Below, piece after piece: positions 16,563 to 25,155 of a DNA stretch of 37,336 bases. Source of the DNA: Methanosarcina sp. UBA5. GTDB taxonomy: Archaea; Halobacteriota; Methanosarcinia; Methanosarcinales; Methanosarcinaceae. The notes beneath the pieces were generated by a model that saw only the letters and a list, made by a program, of their open reading frames with translations, did no database searches and was not told the DNA's origin. Every line of letters starts with the position of its first letter. Within the stretch, counting starts at the first letter, position 1. Location: positions 1,555 through 38,890 of the forward strand of contig NZ_DAVG01000037.1 of assembly GCF_002505485.1 (NCBI RefSeq), read 5' to 3'. Made by a program: the position numbers and the translations under genes.

Positions 16563-17104
16563 AGGATATAAGGACAAATAAAAAATTGACTGTGCTGCAT
16601 ACTACCCATGACCAGACCGAAGCGCGGATAATGGCTGACAGGATCGCGATAATAATGGACGGAAAGTTATGCAGTAGGGTTCCGGAAGAAATTTTCGAAA
16701 AGCCGATTGACAGTCAGGTAGCCAGCTTCGTAGGGTTTGAAAATGTGCTAAATGGCAAGGTTATTTCTGCAGACCGCGGACTCATAAGGATTGAATTCGG
16801 GGAGATAATTATTGACGCTTCAGGGGATATTGAGGTGAGAAGCCAGGTACATGCCTTCCTGAGGCCTGAGAACATAGTTCTGAGAACATAGTTATAAGTA
16901 AGACTTCCGCACAATCCAGCATCAGAAACTCTCTACAGGGCAGGGTTACTGAAGTCTGGATGCTGGGAACTCTTGTTCGGTTGGAAGTTGATTGCGGCGT
17001 CTTCCTTAACATCGTAACCCGGCAATCGGCAGAGAAAATGGATCCTTCCTGAAGTTCCGGTCTGCACCCGGTTCAAGGCAAGTTCTGTCCATGTTCTCCG
17101 GTAA
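16563..17104 (+). pseudogene. Decayed ABC transporter ATPase, molybdate/tungstate type (modC/wtpC) C-terminal remnant
   Basis: Only the end of the gene survives. It starts just before the H-loop (LTVLHTTHDQTEA, around 16586-16624); Walker A, the ABC signature and Walker B are gone. The remnant continues through a TOBE-type domain in three frames: to RPENIV in frame 1, then VISKTSAQSSIRNSLQGRVT through LVRLEVDCGVFLNIVTRQSA in frame 2, then LPEVPVCTRF and KASSVHVLR ending at TAA 17102-17104. The first shift is caused by a 14-bp tandem duplication (TGAGAACATAGTTC at 16867-16880, repeated from 16881). The second lies near 17035-17045. It ends 13 bp before the modE-like start, so the two were probably one operon. 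Confidence 0.85.
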
Positions 17105-17117
17105 AAGGTGAAAATTT

Positions 17118-17705
17118 GTGAAAGCAAGAACAAAGGTCTGGTTTACGGAAGACGGAAGGACCGTCATGGGTGCTGGAAGAGCTGATTTACTGAGGACAAT
17201 CGAAAAAGAGCACTCGCTTCGGAAAGCCTGTAAGGAACTTGGGATTTCATATAAACACGCCTGGATGATGCTTAAAAAAATGAATGAGGCTCTAGGCGAA
17301 CCTGCAATTATTACAGTACGCGGGGGAAAAAACCAGGGGACTTTCCTGACCGACCTGGGAAGAAAGCTGCTGGCCGAGTATGAGACAAATAAGCAGATTA
17401 TCAATGAAACCATAGGGGATGAAACAGCCTGGGAAAACGTAAGCTTCAAGTTATCAGCCAGAAACCAGCTACCTGGTAAAGTGCTTGAAGTGGAAAAAAA
17501 CGGGCTTGTATCTAAAATTACAATTGAAATGGAACCTTCAATTATGACCTCAGTAGTCACTGAAGAAGCTGTAGAAAAATTAGATATAAAACCCGGAGAC
17601 AGGATTTACGCGGTCATCAAATCGACCGAGGTAATGGTTGCAAAAATTGTCGGTGAAAAAGTACCTACAAAAATCGATTTAAAGGAGACAAATCGCTCCG
17701 ACTGA
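17118..17705 (+). CDS. modE: ModE-like molybdate-responsive transcriptional regulator
   Basis: Protein of 195 aa. Residues about 15-95 are a LysR-like winged helix (RADLLRTIEKEHSLRKACKE, then SYKHAWMMLKKMN and GGKNQGTFLTDLG) as in the ModE N-terminus. Residues about 112-178 form a single Mop/TOBE oxyanion-binding domain (SARNQLPGKVLEVE, KITIEM, LDIKPGDRIYAVIKSTEVMVAK). E. coli ModE has two Mop units, so this is the shorter archaeal form. The start is GTG 17118 with AAGGTG eight bases upstream, overlapping the end of the modC remnant. Its apparent cognate transporter is decayed, so it may regulate another locus or be on its way to loss. Confidence 0.85.
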   Translation: MKARTKVWFTEDGRTVMGAGRADLLRTIEKEHSLRKACKELGISYKHAWMMLKKMNEALGEPAIITVRGGKNQGTFLTDLGRKLLAEYETNKQIINETIGDETAWENVSFKLSARNQLPGKVLEVEKNGLVSKITIEMEPSIMTSVVTEEAVEKLDIKPGDRIYAVIKSTEVMVAKIVGEKVPTKIDLKETNRSD

Positions 17706-17955
17706 GAATTATAATCCCAATTTGACAAAAGCATACATTTTCTAATGCATAGGCGGAAGTTATATTTCTCTATCCTTGTTGCAATTTATAATTTTATAGT
17801 ATGTTTTTGAATTTTTGGCATATTCCGTTTTTTCAAAGATTTTATGCCGGTGCAATGAATATTTTTGGTATTCAGTTTATACCTTTTAGACCCGAATTCT
17901 GATTTCTTTCTTTTCTCAAATGTTTCCAGGTAACAGAAAATTTCAGCCTTATTCT

Positions 17956-18393
17956 TCACCCCCGGACAACCAGGACTGGAACTTTTGAGTTTCTTACTAC
18001 TTTCTCTGCAACGCTTCCCATTAGAAACCTATCGAGCCCTGTTTTACCAAGGGTACCCATTACTATCAGGTCAATGTCATTATTCTCGGCAAAATCGATA
18101 ATCTCATTACTTGGGTGCCCTTCTAAAAGGATCTCTTTTACCTCTACACCTGAGGCTTCTCCGCACTCTTTCACTTTAAAAGTTGCCTCTTCCCCATCTT
18201 TCTTAAGGATTTCATATAATGATTCTTTGCCGGCAGTCCAACTTTGAGAAAGAGAAAATGTATCTATTACATGAAGACCATAAACCCTGGCTCCGCTGAG
18301 TTTTGCAATCTCAATGCCGTAAGAAATAGCTCGCTGACTATTCTCAGATCCGTCTGTCGCGATCACTATATTCCGGTAAAACTCGCTTGTCAT
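17956..18393 (-). CDS. Universal stress protein (UspA family)
   Basis: Single-domain UspA of 145 aa. The N-terminus YRNIVIATDGSENSQRA and the C-terminal ATP-binding motif G-x2-G-x9-G-S (GTLGKTGLDRFLMGSVAEKV) indicate the ATP-binding subgroup. ATG 18393 is preferred over a start ten codons upstream because GGAG lies nine bases before it and the family N-terminus begins there. It lies downstream of the COG1361/RND operon on the same strand, with about 120 bp between. Confidence 0.92.
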   Translation of the reverse strand: MTSEFYRNIVIATDGSENSQRAISYGIEIAKLSGARVYGLHVIDTFSLSQSWTAGKESLYEILKKDGEEATFKVKECGEASGVEVKEILLEGHPSNEIIDFAENNDIDLIVMGTLGKTGLDRFLMGSVAEKVVRNSKVPVLVVRG

Positions 18394-18514
18394 ATTTTGT
18401 TCTCCATTGGCTTTATGTATCAACTATAATGTGGTAGAAAAGATTAATTCAATTATCTCCCAAAAAAGGTTGTAGCCTTTAAAAAAGACTACATTCAAAT
18501 TTTCGTACTTGAGT

Positions 18515-19567
18515 TCAATCCTGTTTCTTCTTTCTTAACATGATAAAGCAGGCAGCAAGAGCCACGAATGAAATACCTGCTCCAAATTCAAATCCTGGAA
18601 GCTTACTTTTTTCAGGCAAGACTTGAGTGTCGATTTTAACACTATCAGAAACCTGGTCATGCCCTTCAGTGTCCTCATAGAGAAGTTCACTGTCTAAAGA
18701 ATATGGTTTCGGCGTTGCAGTACTGTCTACAGCCATGTCAAAAGCTGCAACTGCACTATCTCCAGGTTTCAAGGTGCCGAGGAATGCCTGATCATCGGTT
18801 GTGCTGAATGGATCGCTGGCACTTACTCTTACAGTTGCATCCTTTGCAGGTTCTTCACCTGTATTTTTATAGGTAACATACAGCATACCACCTTTATCGG
18901 GGTAAAGGTCACCTGTTACATTTGTGGCCTCAAAGTAAGGTTCTTTTTTGACCGTGACCATTATTGCCTGGTTCTGCGTTTTATTCTCATACCAAACGCC
19001 TACACCCTGGTTAGTTACAAGCCCTGTAGCAGGATCATACTCATCTCCACTAACCTGAGTATTATTCTGATATTTATATGAAAGCTGCAAGTTCAAAGGA
19101 TATGTGCCTGCAGGGGCGTTTTTACTAATTTCGAGTGTGAATTGTGTTGGAGATTGGCTTTGTTTTCCTTGCTGAAGGGTGCCTGCTTCCTGAGGACCTG
19201 ATTTTACCTTTATATTCGGGTTGTCGGATGTAAGAGTTGCAAGAATACCAACAGCTGTCACGGTCTGTGATTCATATTTCATTTCCGACTGCTGGAGCAC
19301 TGTATCAACTTGAGTGTTAGCATCTTTTTCGGATTTGAAGCCCTCAACTACTCCTTTGTTCATAAGGCCCATATTCAGGGTAACAGTATCTCCCCTAGAG
19401 TACTCATTATCTCCAATTGGAGTGGCTTCTAAACTTGGCCCTCCGTACACGGTATAGAAATTGTTGCCGAAATCAAAATTTTTAGGTAACTCTGCCTGTA
19501 CAGGCATTGTTGCAAGCAATAACATAAGAAGAGTTGCAATCGCAGAGATACTTCTTATTTTAATCAT
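18515..19567 (-). CDS. Secreted COG1361-type (S-layer-like) protein with PGF-type C-terminal anchor
   Basis: Extracytoplasmic protein of about 350 aa. A signal peptide (IRSISAIATLLMLLLATMPVQA) is followed by an acidic, beta-rich body in COG1361/CARDB style, including VTLNMGLMNKGVVEGFK, APAGTYPLNLQLSY and LYPDKGGMLYVTYKNTGEEP. The last 27 residues are PGFEFGAG, a hydrophobic helix and a basic tail (RKKKQD), resembling PGF-CTERM sorting signals processed by archaeosortase A. Starts at 19585, 19573 and 19567 are possible; 19567 has AGGTGA upstream and puts the signal peptide first. It overlaps the end of its paralogue, so the two are translationally coupled. Likely an accessory of the RND protein upstream. 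Confidence 0.8.
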   Translation of the reverse strand: MIKIRSISAIATLLMLLLATMPVQAELPKNFDFGNNFYTVYGGPSLEATPIGDNEYSRGDTVTLNMGLMNKGVVEGFKSEKDANTQVDTVLQQSEMKYESQTVTAVGILATLTSDNPNIKVKSGPQEAGTLQQGKQSQSPTQFTLEISKNAPAGTYPLNLQLSYKYQNNTQVSGDEYDPATGLVTNQGVGVWYENKTQNQAIMVTVKKEPYFEATNVTGDLYPDKGGMLYVTYKNTGEEPAKDATVRVSASDPFSTTDDQAFLGTLKPGDSAVAAFDMAVDSTATPKPYSLDSELLYEDTEGHDQVSDSVKIDTQVLPEKSKLPGFEFGAGISFVALAACFIMLRKKKQD

Positions 19568-20708
19568 TCTCATCACCTGACTCATTTTTACTGTAATTTT
19601 TCCTGTTCCGGAGCACCTTCATAATCTGGTAGATAAGGACAAGAGCTAGTAATAAACCAATTATCATAGTTGTGCTGAATTTAGATTCTGATTTTTCAAT
19701 TGGCATTTCAACTTTCATATTTTCGGAAAACTTGGTTTTTCCGTCATCGTCAATGTACTTCACTTCACTGTCAACACTGTAATTCTTCACCACCGCGTCG
19801 GATTCAGCTGAGATATTGAATGACGCTGTCTGGCTTTCACCAGGGCCGATTGTTCCGAGTCTGACAGTCGACTTGCTGGTGCTGAGTGGTTTCATGACAG
19901 TAATCTTGGCCTGAGCATCTTGGGCTGAAGTTTCCCCACGATTTGTATAAGTAACATTAATCAAACCTGTTGAACCCTGCTTCAGACTGCCCGAGATCTT
20001 ACTTACTTCAAACTTTGACTCTTTTTTAATGGATATGTGGAGAGGAAGGGCAATATTTTTTGTAGAGTATTGCTGTGTGAATGCTGCAGTATCAGAGGCT
20101 AGTCCGATATCTACAGCGTTTGAAGTAACCGTTCGGACATTGTTTTGGTATTGATAAGTTACCGGAAGCTTCAGTTCATACTCTCCTGCAGGGGTGTTGT
20201 CATCAATGCGTATCGTGAACTTGATAGGCTGTATATATCCAGTTTTAAGTTCATTTACTATCTGGGGAGTTGTTGTGGATTCGACATGGACGTTATCAGA
20301 TTCCGAGATCAGGTTTGCTTTTATGCCTTTGGCTGTTGTGCAATTTTGTTCTGCACTCATCTCGGCAAGAGCAATTAATTCTTCTTTGGAATCCGGAATA
20401 AGGCTCTGGTTTACATTCAGCCGTTTCATGCCCTCAATCGTGCCTTTATTTGCTAGTATTATCTGAATGTCCGCAACTTCTCCCCTTTCGAATTCTGGAT
20501 CTCCTCTCACAGAGGCTTCAATGGTTGGCTCTCCATAGCTTCTATAATAGTCCACGGAGTACCCATTGTCCGGAATCAGGAACTCTCCGGTACTGGCACT
20601 TCCAAGAACCGGAGATACAGTAGTTATTGAGAGGACTGAAAGGAGAACTGCAATTGAAACAAATGTTGTTACTAATTTCTCTGGTATGTAATTCTGGGGT
20701 TTATTCAT
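19560..20708 (-). CDS. Secreted membrane-anchored COG1361-type protein, paralogue of the next gene
   Basis: Protein of 382 aa with a signal segment (KLVTTFVSIAVLLSVLSITT), a beta-rich extracytoplasmic body similar along its length to the downstream protein (GEPTIEASVRGDPEFERGEV, ILANKGTIEGMKRLN, TPAGEYELKLPVTYQYQNN, GSTGLINVTYTNRGETS), and a C-terminal membrane helix (TMIIGLLLALVLIYQIMKVL) with a charged tail. It lacks the PGF sequence of its paralogue, so it is probably a plain transmembrane anchor. The start codon overlaps the stop of the RND gene at 20708, indicating tight coupling. A role as extracellular adaptor for the transporter is inference. Confidence 0.8.
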   Translation of the reverse strand: MNKPQNYIPEKLVTTFVSIAVLLSVLSITTVSPVLGSASTGEFLIPDNGYSVDYYRSYGEPTIEASVRGDPEFERGEVADIQIILANKGTIEGMKRLNVNQSLIPDSKEELIALAEMSAEQNCTTAKGIKANLISESDNVHVESTTTPQIVNELKTGYIQPIKFTIRIDDNTPAGEYELKLPVTYQYQNNVRTVTSNAVDIGLASDTAAFTQQYSTKNIALPLHISIKKESKFEVSKISGSLKQGSTGLINVTYTNRGETSAQDAQAKITVMKPLSTSKSTVRLGTIGPGESQTASFNISAESDAVVKNYSVDSEVKYIDDDGKTKFSENMKVEMPIEKSESKFSTTMIIGLLLALVLIYQIMKVLRNRKNYSKNESGDEND

Positions 20709-22981
20709 TAGAGATCAGCCCCCTGGATCTTATTTTCTTTTCTATCTAACACCCGTGTTCCTCTTTTCTTTTCCCTCCATGAGTCAAGTACTATGATAAG
20801 GGGCGGGAATACCGTGAAGGTTGCAACGAGGACAAGCAGGATATCAATAACTGTCACCATTCCAAAGTTGCTGGTTATAGGAAACGGAGACGCAATCAAA
20901 GCTGCAAACCCGAAAACAACTGTGGCTCCCGAGGCAATAAGGGCAGCCCCAATGCTTGCCGCTGTCTTATGTATAGCGTCAAGAGGGCTGGCTCCGTTAT
21001 CCTTTTCTTCAAAGTATCTTTCCATCATGAGGATTGAGTATTCACATCCGATTCCAAGAATCAGCGCACCTAGAGTTGCGGTCATGGGAGTATAGTCAAT
21101 CTTCAGGTAAGTCATTACTAGTCCGGACCAGCCAGTTACCATAAACATTGGGATAATCGGAACAAGGGCTTTTAACCAGTCTCTGTAAACAACTAAAAGA
21201 CCTCCAAGTACCAGGAAAAGTCCGATGTAAGTCATTTTAGTTCTTCCACTTGTAAGAGCGTCTATAACCTGAGTGTAGACCACAGAACTTCCAGTGATGG
21301 TTATTGCAGTACCCGGAGGAGCCTGCATCCATTGAATATCCTGTTTTACATTATTTATCAAATCTTGAATTCCGGTCATCCCAATCTCTTTCTGGGCATT
21401 ACCAATATTGAGATTTAAAAGAATCATATTTTTGCCGTAAATGTATTGGGATTTCTGGGATTCCGGAATTTGTGCATAAACAGCTTCAATTTCACTACGG
21501 CTATCCGGAATTGTGCCACCGTTATATTGCTTTACAAGAGTTACAATACTTGAAGCACTGTCGATATGATTTCTTTGAGTCTCATGCTCACTGAATTCGT
21601 CTACCCATTTTAGAATGTTAGGATCCGCATTATCGTTAACTTTTATAATAAGATTAAGTGTATCGGTTCCACCCATGATATCCTTTAGATGATACAGGTT
21701 GAGAAGAGCAGGCATGTCTTGAGGAACAAAAGCCTGAGTATCAGTCTGGATGCCCACTGACTCATCGGCATAGAGACCTCCAATGCAGAGTAAAGTTGCA
21801 ATTCCGATGACAATTACATTGTACTTTAGTGTAAAATCGGTAAGTTTCCGGAGGAGATCTCCTATTAACCGGGGTTTTGGCTTCTTGGGAGAAATGTTTT
21901 CAACTTTTGTTTCTTTCTTCCGCAGTCTCTTTTCCGAGATATTGTCAAAGAGAGAAACGGTTATTACGCCAACAAAAAGAGCTGAAAGGTAGCACATTAT
22001 TATGCCGATCGTGAGAAGTTTCCCAAAATCCTGAATCATTGGAACTGTAGATGTAAATAAGGAAACGAAACCAAGACCAGTCATAGTAAGAGCTATAAGG
22101 ACTGCAGGCCCAGTATGTTTTACCGTTGTTATGATAGCTTTAGATTTATTTCCTTCTTTACGCAACTCTTCTTCAATCCTATTATGGAACTGAATTGCGT
22201 AATCGATTCCAAGACCTATCAATACCGGAAAAGCTGACATTGAAACCATAGACAGCGGAATTCCCAGAAAGCCCATGGCTCCGAAAGTGTATATAATACC
22301 GAGGAAAACAATGGGTAAAGGCAGCCATCTCCAGCGGACATGTCCAAAGACTATGAACAGCACGATGAGCATAAACAAGCCAGCAAGCCCAAGCAAGGGC
22401 CCCATACTTGAAGTCATTTGAGTGTTCATCGCGATCATGAAGGCAGGATCGCCTGTCACTATGACATTGTATCCAGGAGGGAAATTAGCAAGTTTGACAT
22501 CATCTTGTGCAGCCTTCAAAACCTCTTTTTTCTTATCATCTGTTACAGATCCACTCATTCCTACAGAAACTACCGTGTGTGTATTGTCAGGAATCAATTG
22601 TCCGAATATACTCGGATATCCGTCAATAATTTTCTTGACTTCTGCATCTGTATCCGGTATCCGAGACCTACCTGTCATTTGATAGTTTACTTTCTTAATG
22701 TAATCAGCAGGACTTGTTGTCGTTTCAACTCCTTCAGTAGAGTTAAGCTGATGTTCAAGCCGATCTATAGCTTGCATTACCTCTGCAGATCTTACGTCAT
22801 TTCCTTCCACTATCACTACGATAGATTGAGTTTGAAATAATTTCTGATAAAGGTGATCATAGTCCTGGTATAATAAGGAATCTTTACTGACAAAGGTATC
22901 TGTCCCTGATTTCATAGTGATTTTCTGTGCACCCTGGGCTGATAACAAGATGAGAAGGAAAAAGACCACTAGTATGGTCAA
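20708..22981 (-). CDS. RND superfamily transporter (HAE3/MMPL type)
   Basis: Membrane exporter of at least 757 aa with two repeats, each a single helix, a large extracytoplasmic loop and a group of about five helices. Characteristic segments are FPVLIGLGIDYAIQFHNRIE in repeat 1 and GALILGIGCEYSILMMERYF in repeat 2, matching the conserved acidic position in helix 4 of HAE3 proteins. The only standard start in this part of the frame is TTG 22981, which begins inside the first helix. In-frame codons upstream encode KNAFEKLGVFIQNNR, like normal family N-termini, so the true start is probably upstream, possibly ATT 23029 with GAGAGG eight bases before. Substrate unknown; bacterial and archaeal relatives move hopanoids, lipids or drugs. 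Confidence 0.9.
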   Translation of the reverse strand: MTILVVFFLLILLSAQGAQKITMKSGTDTFVSKDSLLYQDYDHLYQKLFQTQSIVVIVEGNDVRSAEVMQAIDRLEHQLNSTEGVETTTSPADYIKKVNYQMTGRSRIPDTDAEVKKIIDGYPSIFGQLIPDNTHTVVSVGMSGSVTDDKKKEVLKAAQDDVKLANFPPGYNVIVTGDPAFMIAMNTQMTSSMGPLLGLAGLFMLIVLFIVFGHVRWRWLPLPIVFLGIIYTFGAMGFLGIPLSMVSMSAFPVLIGLGIDYAIQFHNRIEEELRKEGNKSKAIITTVKHTGPAVLIALTMTGLGFVSLFTSTVPMIQDFGKLLTIGIIMCYLSALFVGVITVSLFDNISEKRLRKKETKVENISPKKPKPRLIGDLLRKLTDFTLKYNVIVIGIATLLCIGGLYADESVGIQTDTQAFVPQDMPALLNLYHLKDIMGGTDTLNLIIKVNDNADPNILKWVDEFSEHETQRNHIDSASSIVTLVKQYNGGTIPDSRSEIEAVYAQIPESQKSQYIYGKNMILLNLNIGNAQKEIGMTGIQDLINNVKQDIQWMQAPPGTAITITGSSVVYTQVIDALTSGRTKMTYIGLFLVLGGLLVVYRDWLKALVPIIPMFMVTGWSGLVMTYLKIDYTPMTATLGALILGIGCEYSILMMERYFEEKDNGASPLDAIHKTAASIGAALIASGATVVFGFAALIASPFPITSNFGMVTVIDILLVLVATFTVFPPLIIVLDSWREKKRGTRVLDRKENKIQGADL

Positions 22982-23040
22982 GCGGTTATTCTGGATGAAT
23001 ACCCCTAGTTTTTCAAAAGCGTTCTTAATGGCAAATTCCT

Positions 23041-23408
23041 CTCATTATATTTTTGAGAATATTTTTAAAATACGTGAACTTGTAGTGGTCACTGTACAAA
23101 ATTTTTAGTAATATTAATCCTTATTTTAAACCCCTCTAATAATGTAAAGCTCATTTTTTAATCATATGACTCAATTACTGAATTGAGATCTTTGACTTAT
23201 ATTTGGGGAATTTATGATTTCATTTGTAGAGTTCATTATATACCAGTCATTGTTAAGTAGAATTTCACTTTTCATAGACATTCTTAAGTTGTTTTAGTAT
23301 CTGAAATCTGTAAAACAAATGTACTGAGTCATTTAATCAGTCTGAGATCTACAGGATCATAGAATAGACAGAAAAGATTTAAATCTATTGTTACATTAGG
23401 GGTAACAG
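23041..23408. promoter_or_regulatory. Divergent control region between the RND operon and the TrmB-family gene
   Basis: AT-rich region with several inverted repeats: TCAATTactgAATTGA (23171-23186), ACTGA/TCAGT (23323-23341), the perfect 12-bp palindrome AGATTTAAATCT (23375-23386) and GTTAC/GTAAC (23390-23406). The 12-bp palindrome contains the TATA-like ATTTAAAT about 30 bp before the TrmB start, so a protein bound there would block that promoter. A TATA-like TTTAAAATAA for the RND operon lies near 23120-23132 on the minus strand. Confidence 0.5.
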
Positions 23409-24179
23409 ATGTTTTCGCAAATTAATCCTCAGTTAATTCAAAACCTTATAAAGCTTGGGCTAACCGAAAATGAAGCAAAGGCATATGTGGGACTTGTCAG
23501 TTTAGGAGAAGCTACAGCTCGCGAAATTCATGAGCTTACAAATGTGCCGAGAGCCAAAATCTATGAAATTCTTAAAGTGCTTGCAAAAAAAGGCTATCTG
23601 GAAGTGAGACAAGGGTCTCCAACTTATTTCCGAGCAGTTGATCCTAAGAAGGTAATCGGAGAGATAAAAGATGAATTTTTAAACTGCGCAATCGAGGCAC
23701 TTGGCCAGTTCAATGAACTGAGTTATGAACTTCCAAAGACTTCTCCTGTATGGTACATCCAGAGTGACTGGGGAATAAAGAACCGGATCCGTGAAATCAT
23801 GGCTAGGGTTAGAGAAGAATTGATTATTTTTTCTTCCAGCCCTGAATTTCTGAAGGAGTTTGAGCCGGAGATAAAAAAACTAGAGAAAACTTGCAATCTA
23901 ACTCTTATCGTTGATGAAGTGGATAGGTTCAGGTCACTTCCTTTTGAGTTCAAAGAAACCAATAAAGAGTTTACGGATTTCATGAATAACATTGTAATTG
24001 ATGGCATCCAGTATAAAGAAGAATTTTTTATGATTGCCGATGGGAAGGAATCAATAGGGGTTCACAGTGCAGGGAACAAAAGAGAAGCAGTGATAATCAA
24101 ACTGCCTATTGTCTCTTATATGCAGAAGATGATCTATGAAAGGGTGCTTGAGCCAAGTTTTGTCAAAAAAGACAGCTAA
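23409..24179 (+). CDS. TrmB-family transcriptional regulator
   Basis: Protein of 256 aa. An N-terminal winged helix-turn-helix of the TrmB type (LGLTENEAKAYVGLVSLGEA, then ATAREIHELTNVPRAKIYEI and KKGYLEVRQGSPTYFRAVDP, residues 17-80) is followed by a coiled-coil helix and a C-terminal effector domain (VREELIIFSSSPEFLKEFEP) of the PLD-like kind seen in archaeal TrmB relatives. It lacks the long sugar-binding domain of Thermococcales TrmB. ATG 23409 follows TAGGGGTAAC. It is divergent from the RND/COG1361 operon and separated by palindromes, so it probably controls that operon and itself. Confidence 0.9.
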   Translation: MFSQINPQLIQNLIKLGLTENEAKAYVGLVSLGEATAREIHELTNVPRAKIYEILKVLAKKGYLEVRQGSPTYFRAVDPKKVIGEIKDEFLNCAIEALGQFNELSYELPKTSPVWYIQSDWGIKNRIREIMARVREELIIFSSSPEFLKEFEPEIKKLEKTCNLTLIVDEVDRFRSLPFEFKETNKEFTDFMNNIVIDGIQYKEEFFMIADGKESIGVHSAGNKREAVIIKLPIVSYMQKMIYERVLEPSFVKKDS

Positions 24180-24324
24180 CCAGCTTATCAGCCAGAATTT
24201 CCCAATCTTTCTCAAAACCTCTTAATGCTACTGTGGGTGTTAGTTTAAAGCAGGAGTTTGCTAACTTATTAAAGATTATTTCTCTCTTTAAAAATGGAAT
24301 AAACTCTGTCGGGCACCATTAATA

Positions 24325-24408
24325 TAATCGGAAAATAATCTTTTTATAAATTTAATCGGAAAATAATCCTTCTATAAATATAATCGTGATATAATCTATC
24401 TCTAAGGT
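24325..24408. repeat. Three tandem 28-bp units with six phased TAATC boxes
   Basis: Units begin at 24325, 24353 and 24381; the first two are nearly identical and the third diverges at its end. TAATC occurs at 24325, 24336, 24353, 24364, 24381 and 24392, so spacings alternate 11 and 17 bp. TATA-like TTTATAAAT and CTATAAATA lie inside the first two units. The array ends about 40 bp before the metallo-hydrolase start. It looks like a multi-site operator overlapping one or more promoters. Confidence 0.65.
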
Positions 24409-24450
24409 TTTCCTCACTAAATTCAGTTACGGAATCCACAGGTGTATGAA

Positions 24451-25113
24451 ATGAAAAGCGTAAAGATTGGAAGCGTTACTATTGAGTGGTTGGGCCACTC
24501 TGGCTTTTTACTTGAGGGGGATGAAAAGAAGATTTATATCGACCCTTATGACCTCAGCGAAGAGCCGGCTTTTGAAGATAAAGCCGATATCCTGTTGATC
24601 ACTCATGAGCATTTTGACCACTGCAGCCCTGACGATATCCGAAAGGTTCGGCGGTCGGATTCAACCACCTTAATCCCTGAAAACATATCCCTGCAATTCA
24701 AGGGGGACGCAAGGCGGATTGCTGAAGGAGATGTGCTGGCCGATGGGCTTGAAATAAAGGGAACCCGAATTGAAGTAGTTCCGGCTTATAACCTCGATAA
24801 ATCCTATCATCCCCGTGGATTGGGAGTGGGGTATATAGTGGAACTTGGAGGAATCCGGATCTATCATGCAGGAGACTGCGATTTTTTCCCTGAGATGAAA
24901 AATATTAGGGCCGATGTCGCCCTTTTGCCCATAGGGGGTACATACACAATGGATGAAGAGGAGGCGGCAAGTGCGGCTGCAGCTATTTCCCCAAGAGACG
25001 TAATTCCAATGCATTACGGGAAACCAGACATAACAGATGGAGATCCCGAAAAGTTTAAAGCCCTTGTACACGGCAAGAACCCTGAGATCAATGTGATTAT
25101 TCTTGATTCCTGA
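24451..25113 (+). CDS. Metallo-beta-lactamase-fold metal-dependent hydrolase (UlaG/UPF0173-like)
   Basis: Protein of 220 aa from ATG 24451. It opens with IEWLGHSGFLLEG and IYIDPYDL, then the zinc motif HEHFDHC (about residues 52-58), YHAGDCDFFPEM carrying the bridging Asp, LLPIGGTYTMD and the late His in VIPMHYG. This pattern matches the small single-domain MBL-fold hydrolases related to UlaG and UPF0173; the substrate is unknown. A GTG at 24442 is in frame, but AGGTG at 24440-24444 serves better as the ribosome site for ATG 24451. The upstream TAATC array suggests specific regulation. Confidence 0.88.
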   Translation: MKSVKIGSVTIEWLGHSGFLLEGDEKKIYIDPYDLSEEPAFEDKADILLITHEHFDHCSPDDIRKVRRSDSTTLIPENISLQFKGDARRIAEGDVLADGLEIKGTRIEVVPAYNLDKSYHPRGLGVGYIVELGGIRIYHAGDCDFFPEMKNIRADVALLPIGGTYTMDEEEAASAAAAISPRDVIPMHYGKPDITDGDPEKFKALVHGKNPEINVIILDS

Positions 25114-25155
25114 TTTTGATTTTTAAAGAGCTTAAAATCAAGGTCTGGGACGAAA

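Noticed and set aside
22968..22984. ACTAGT-centred palindrome similar to the MITE-like ends
   Set aside because: Inside the RND coding sequence and only a short match; likely chance.
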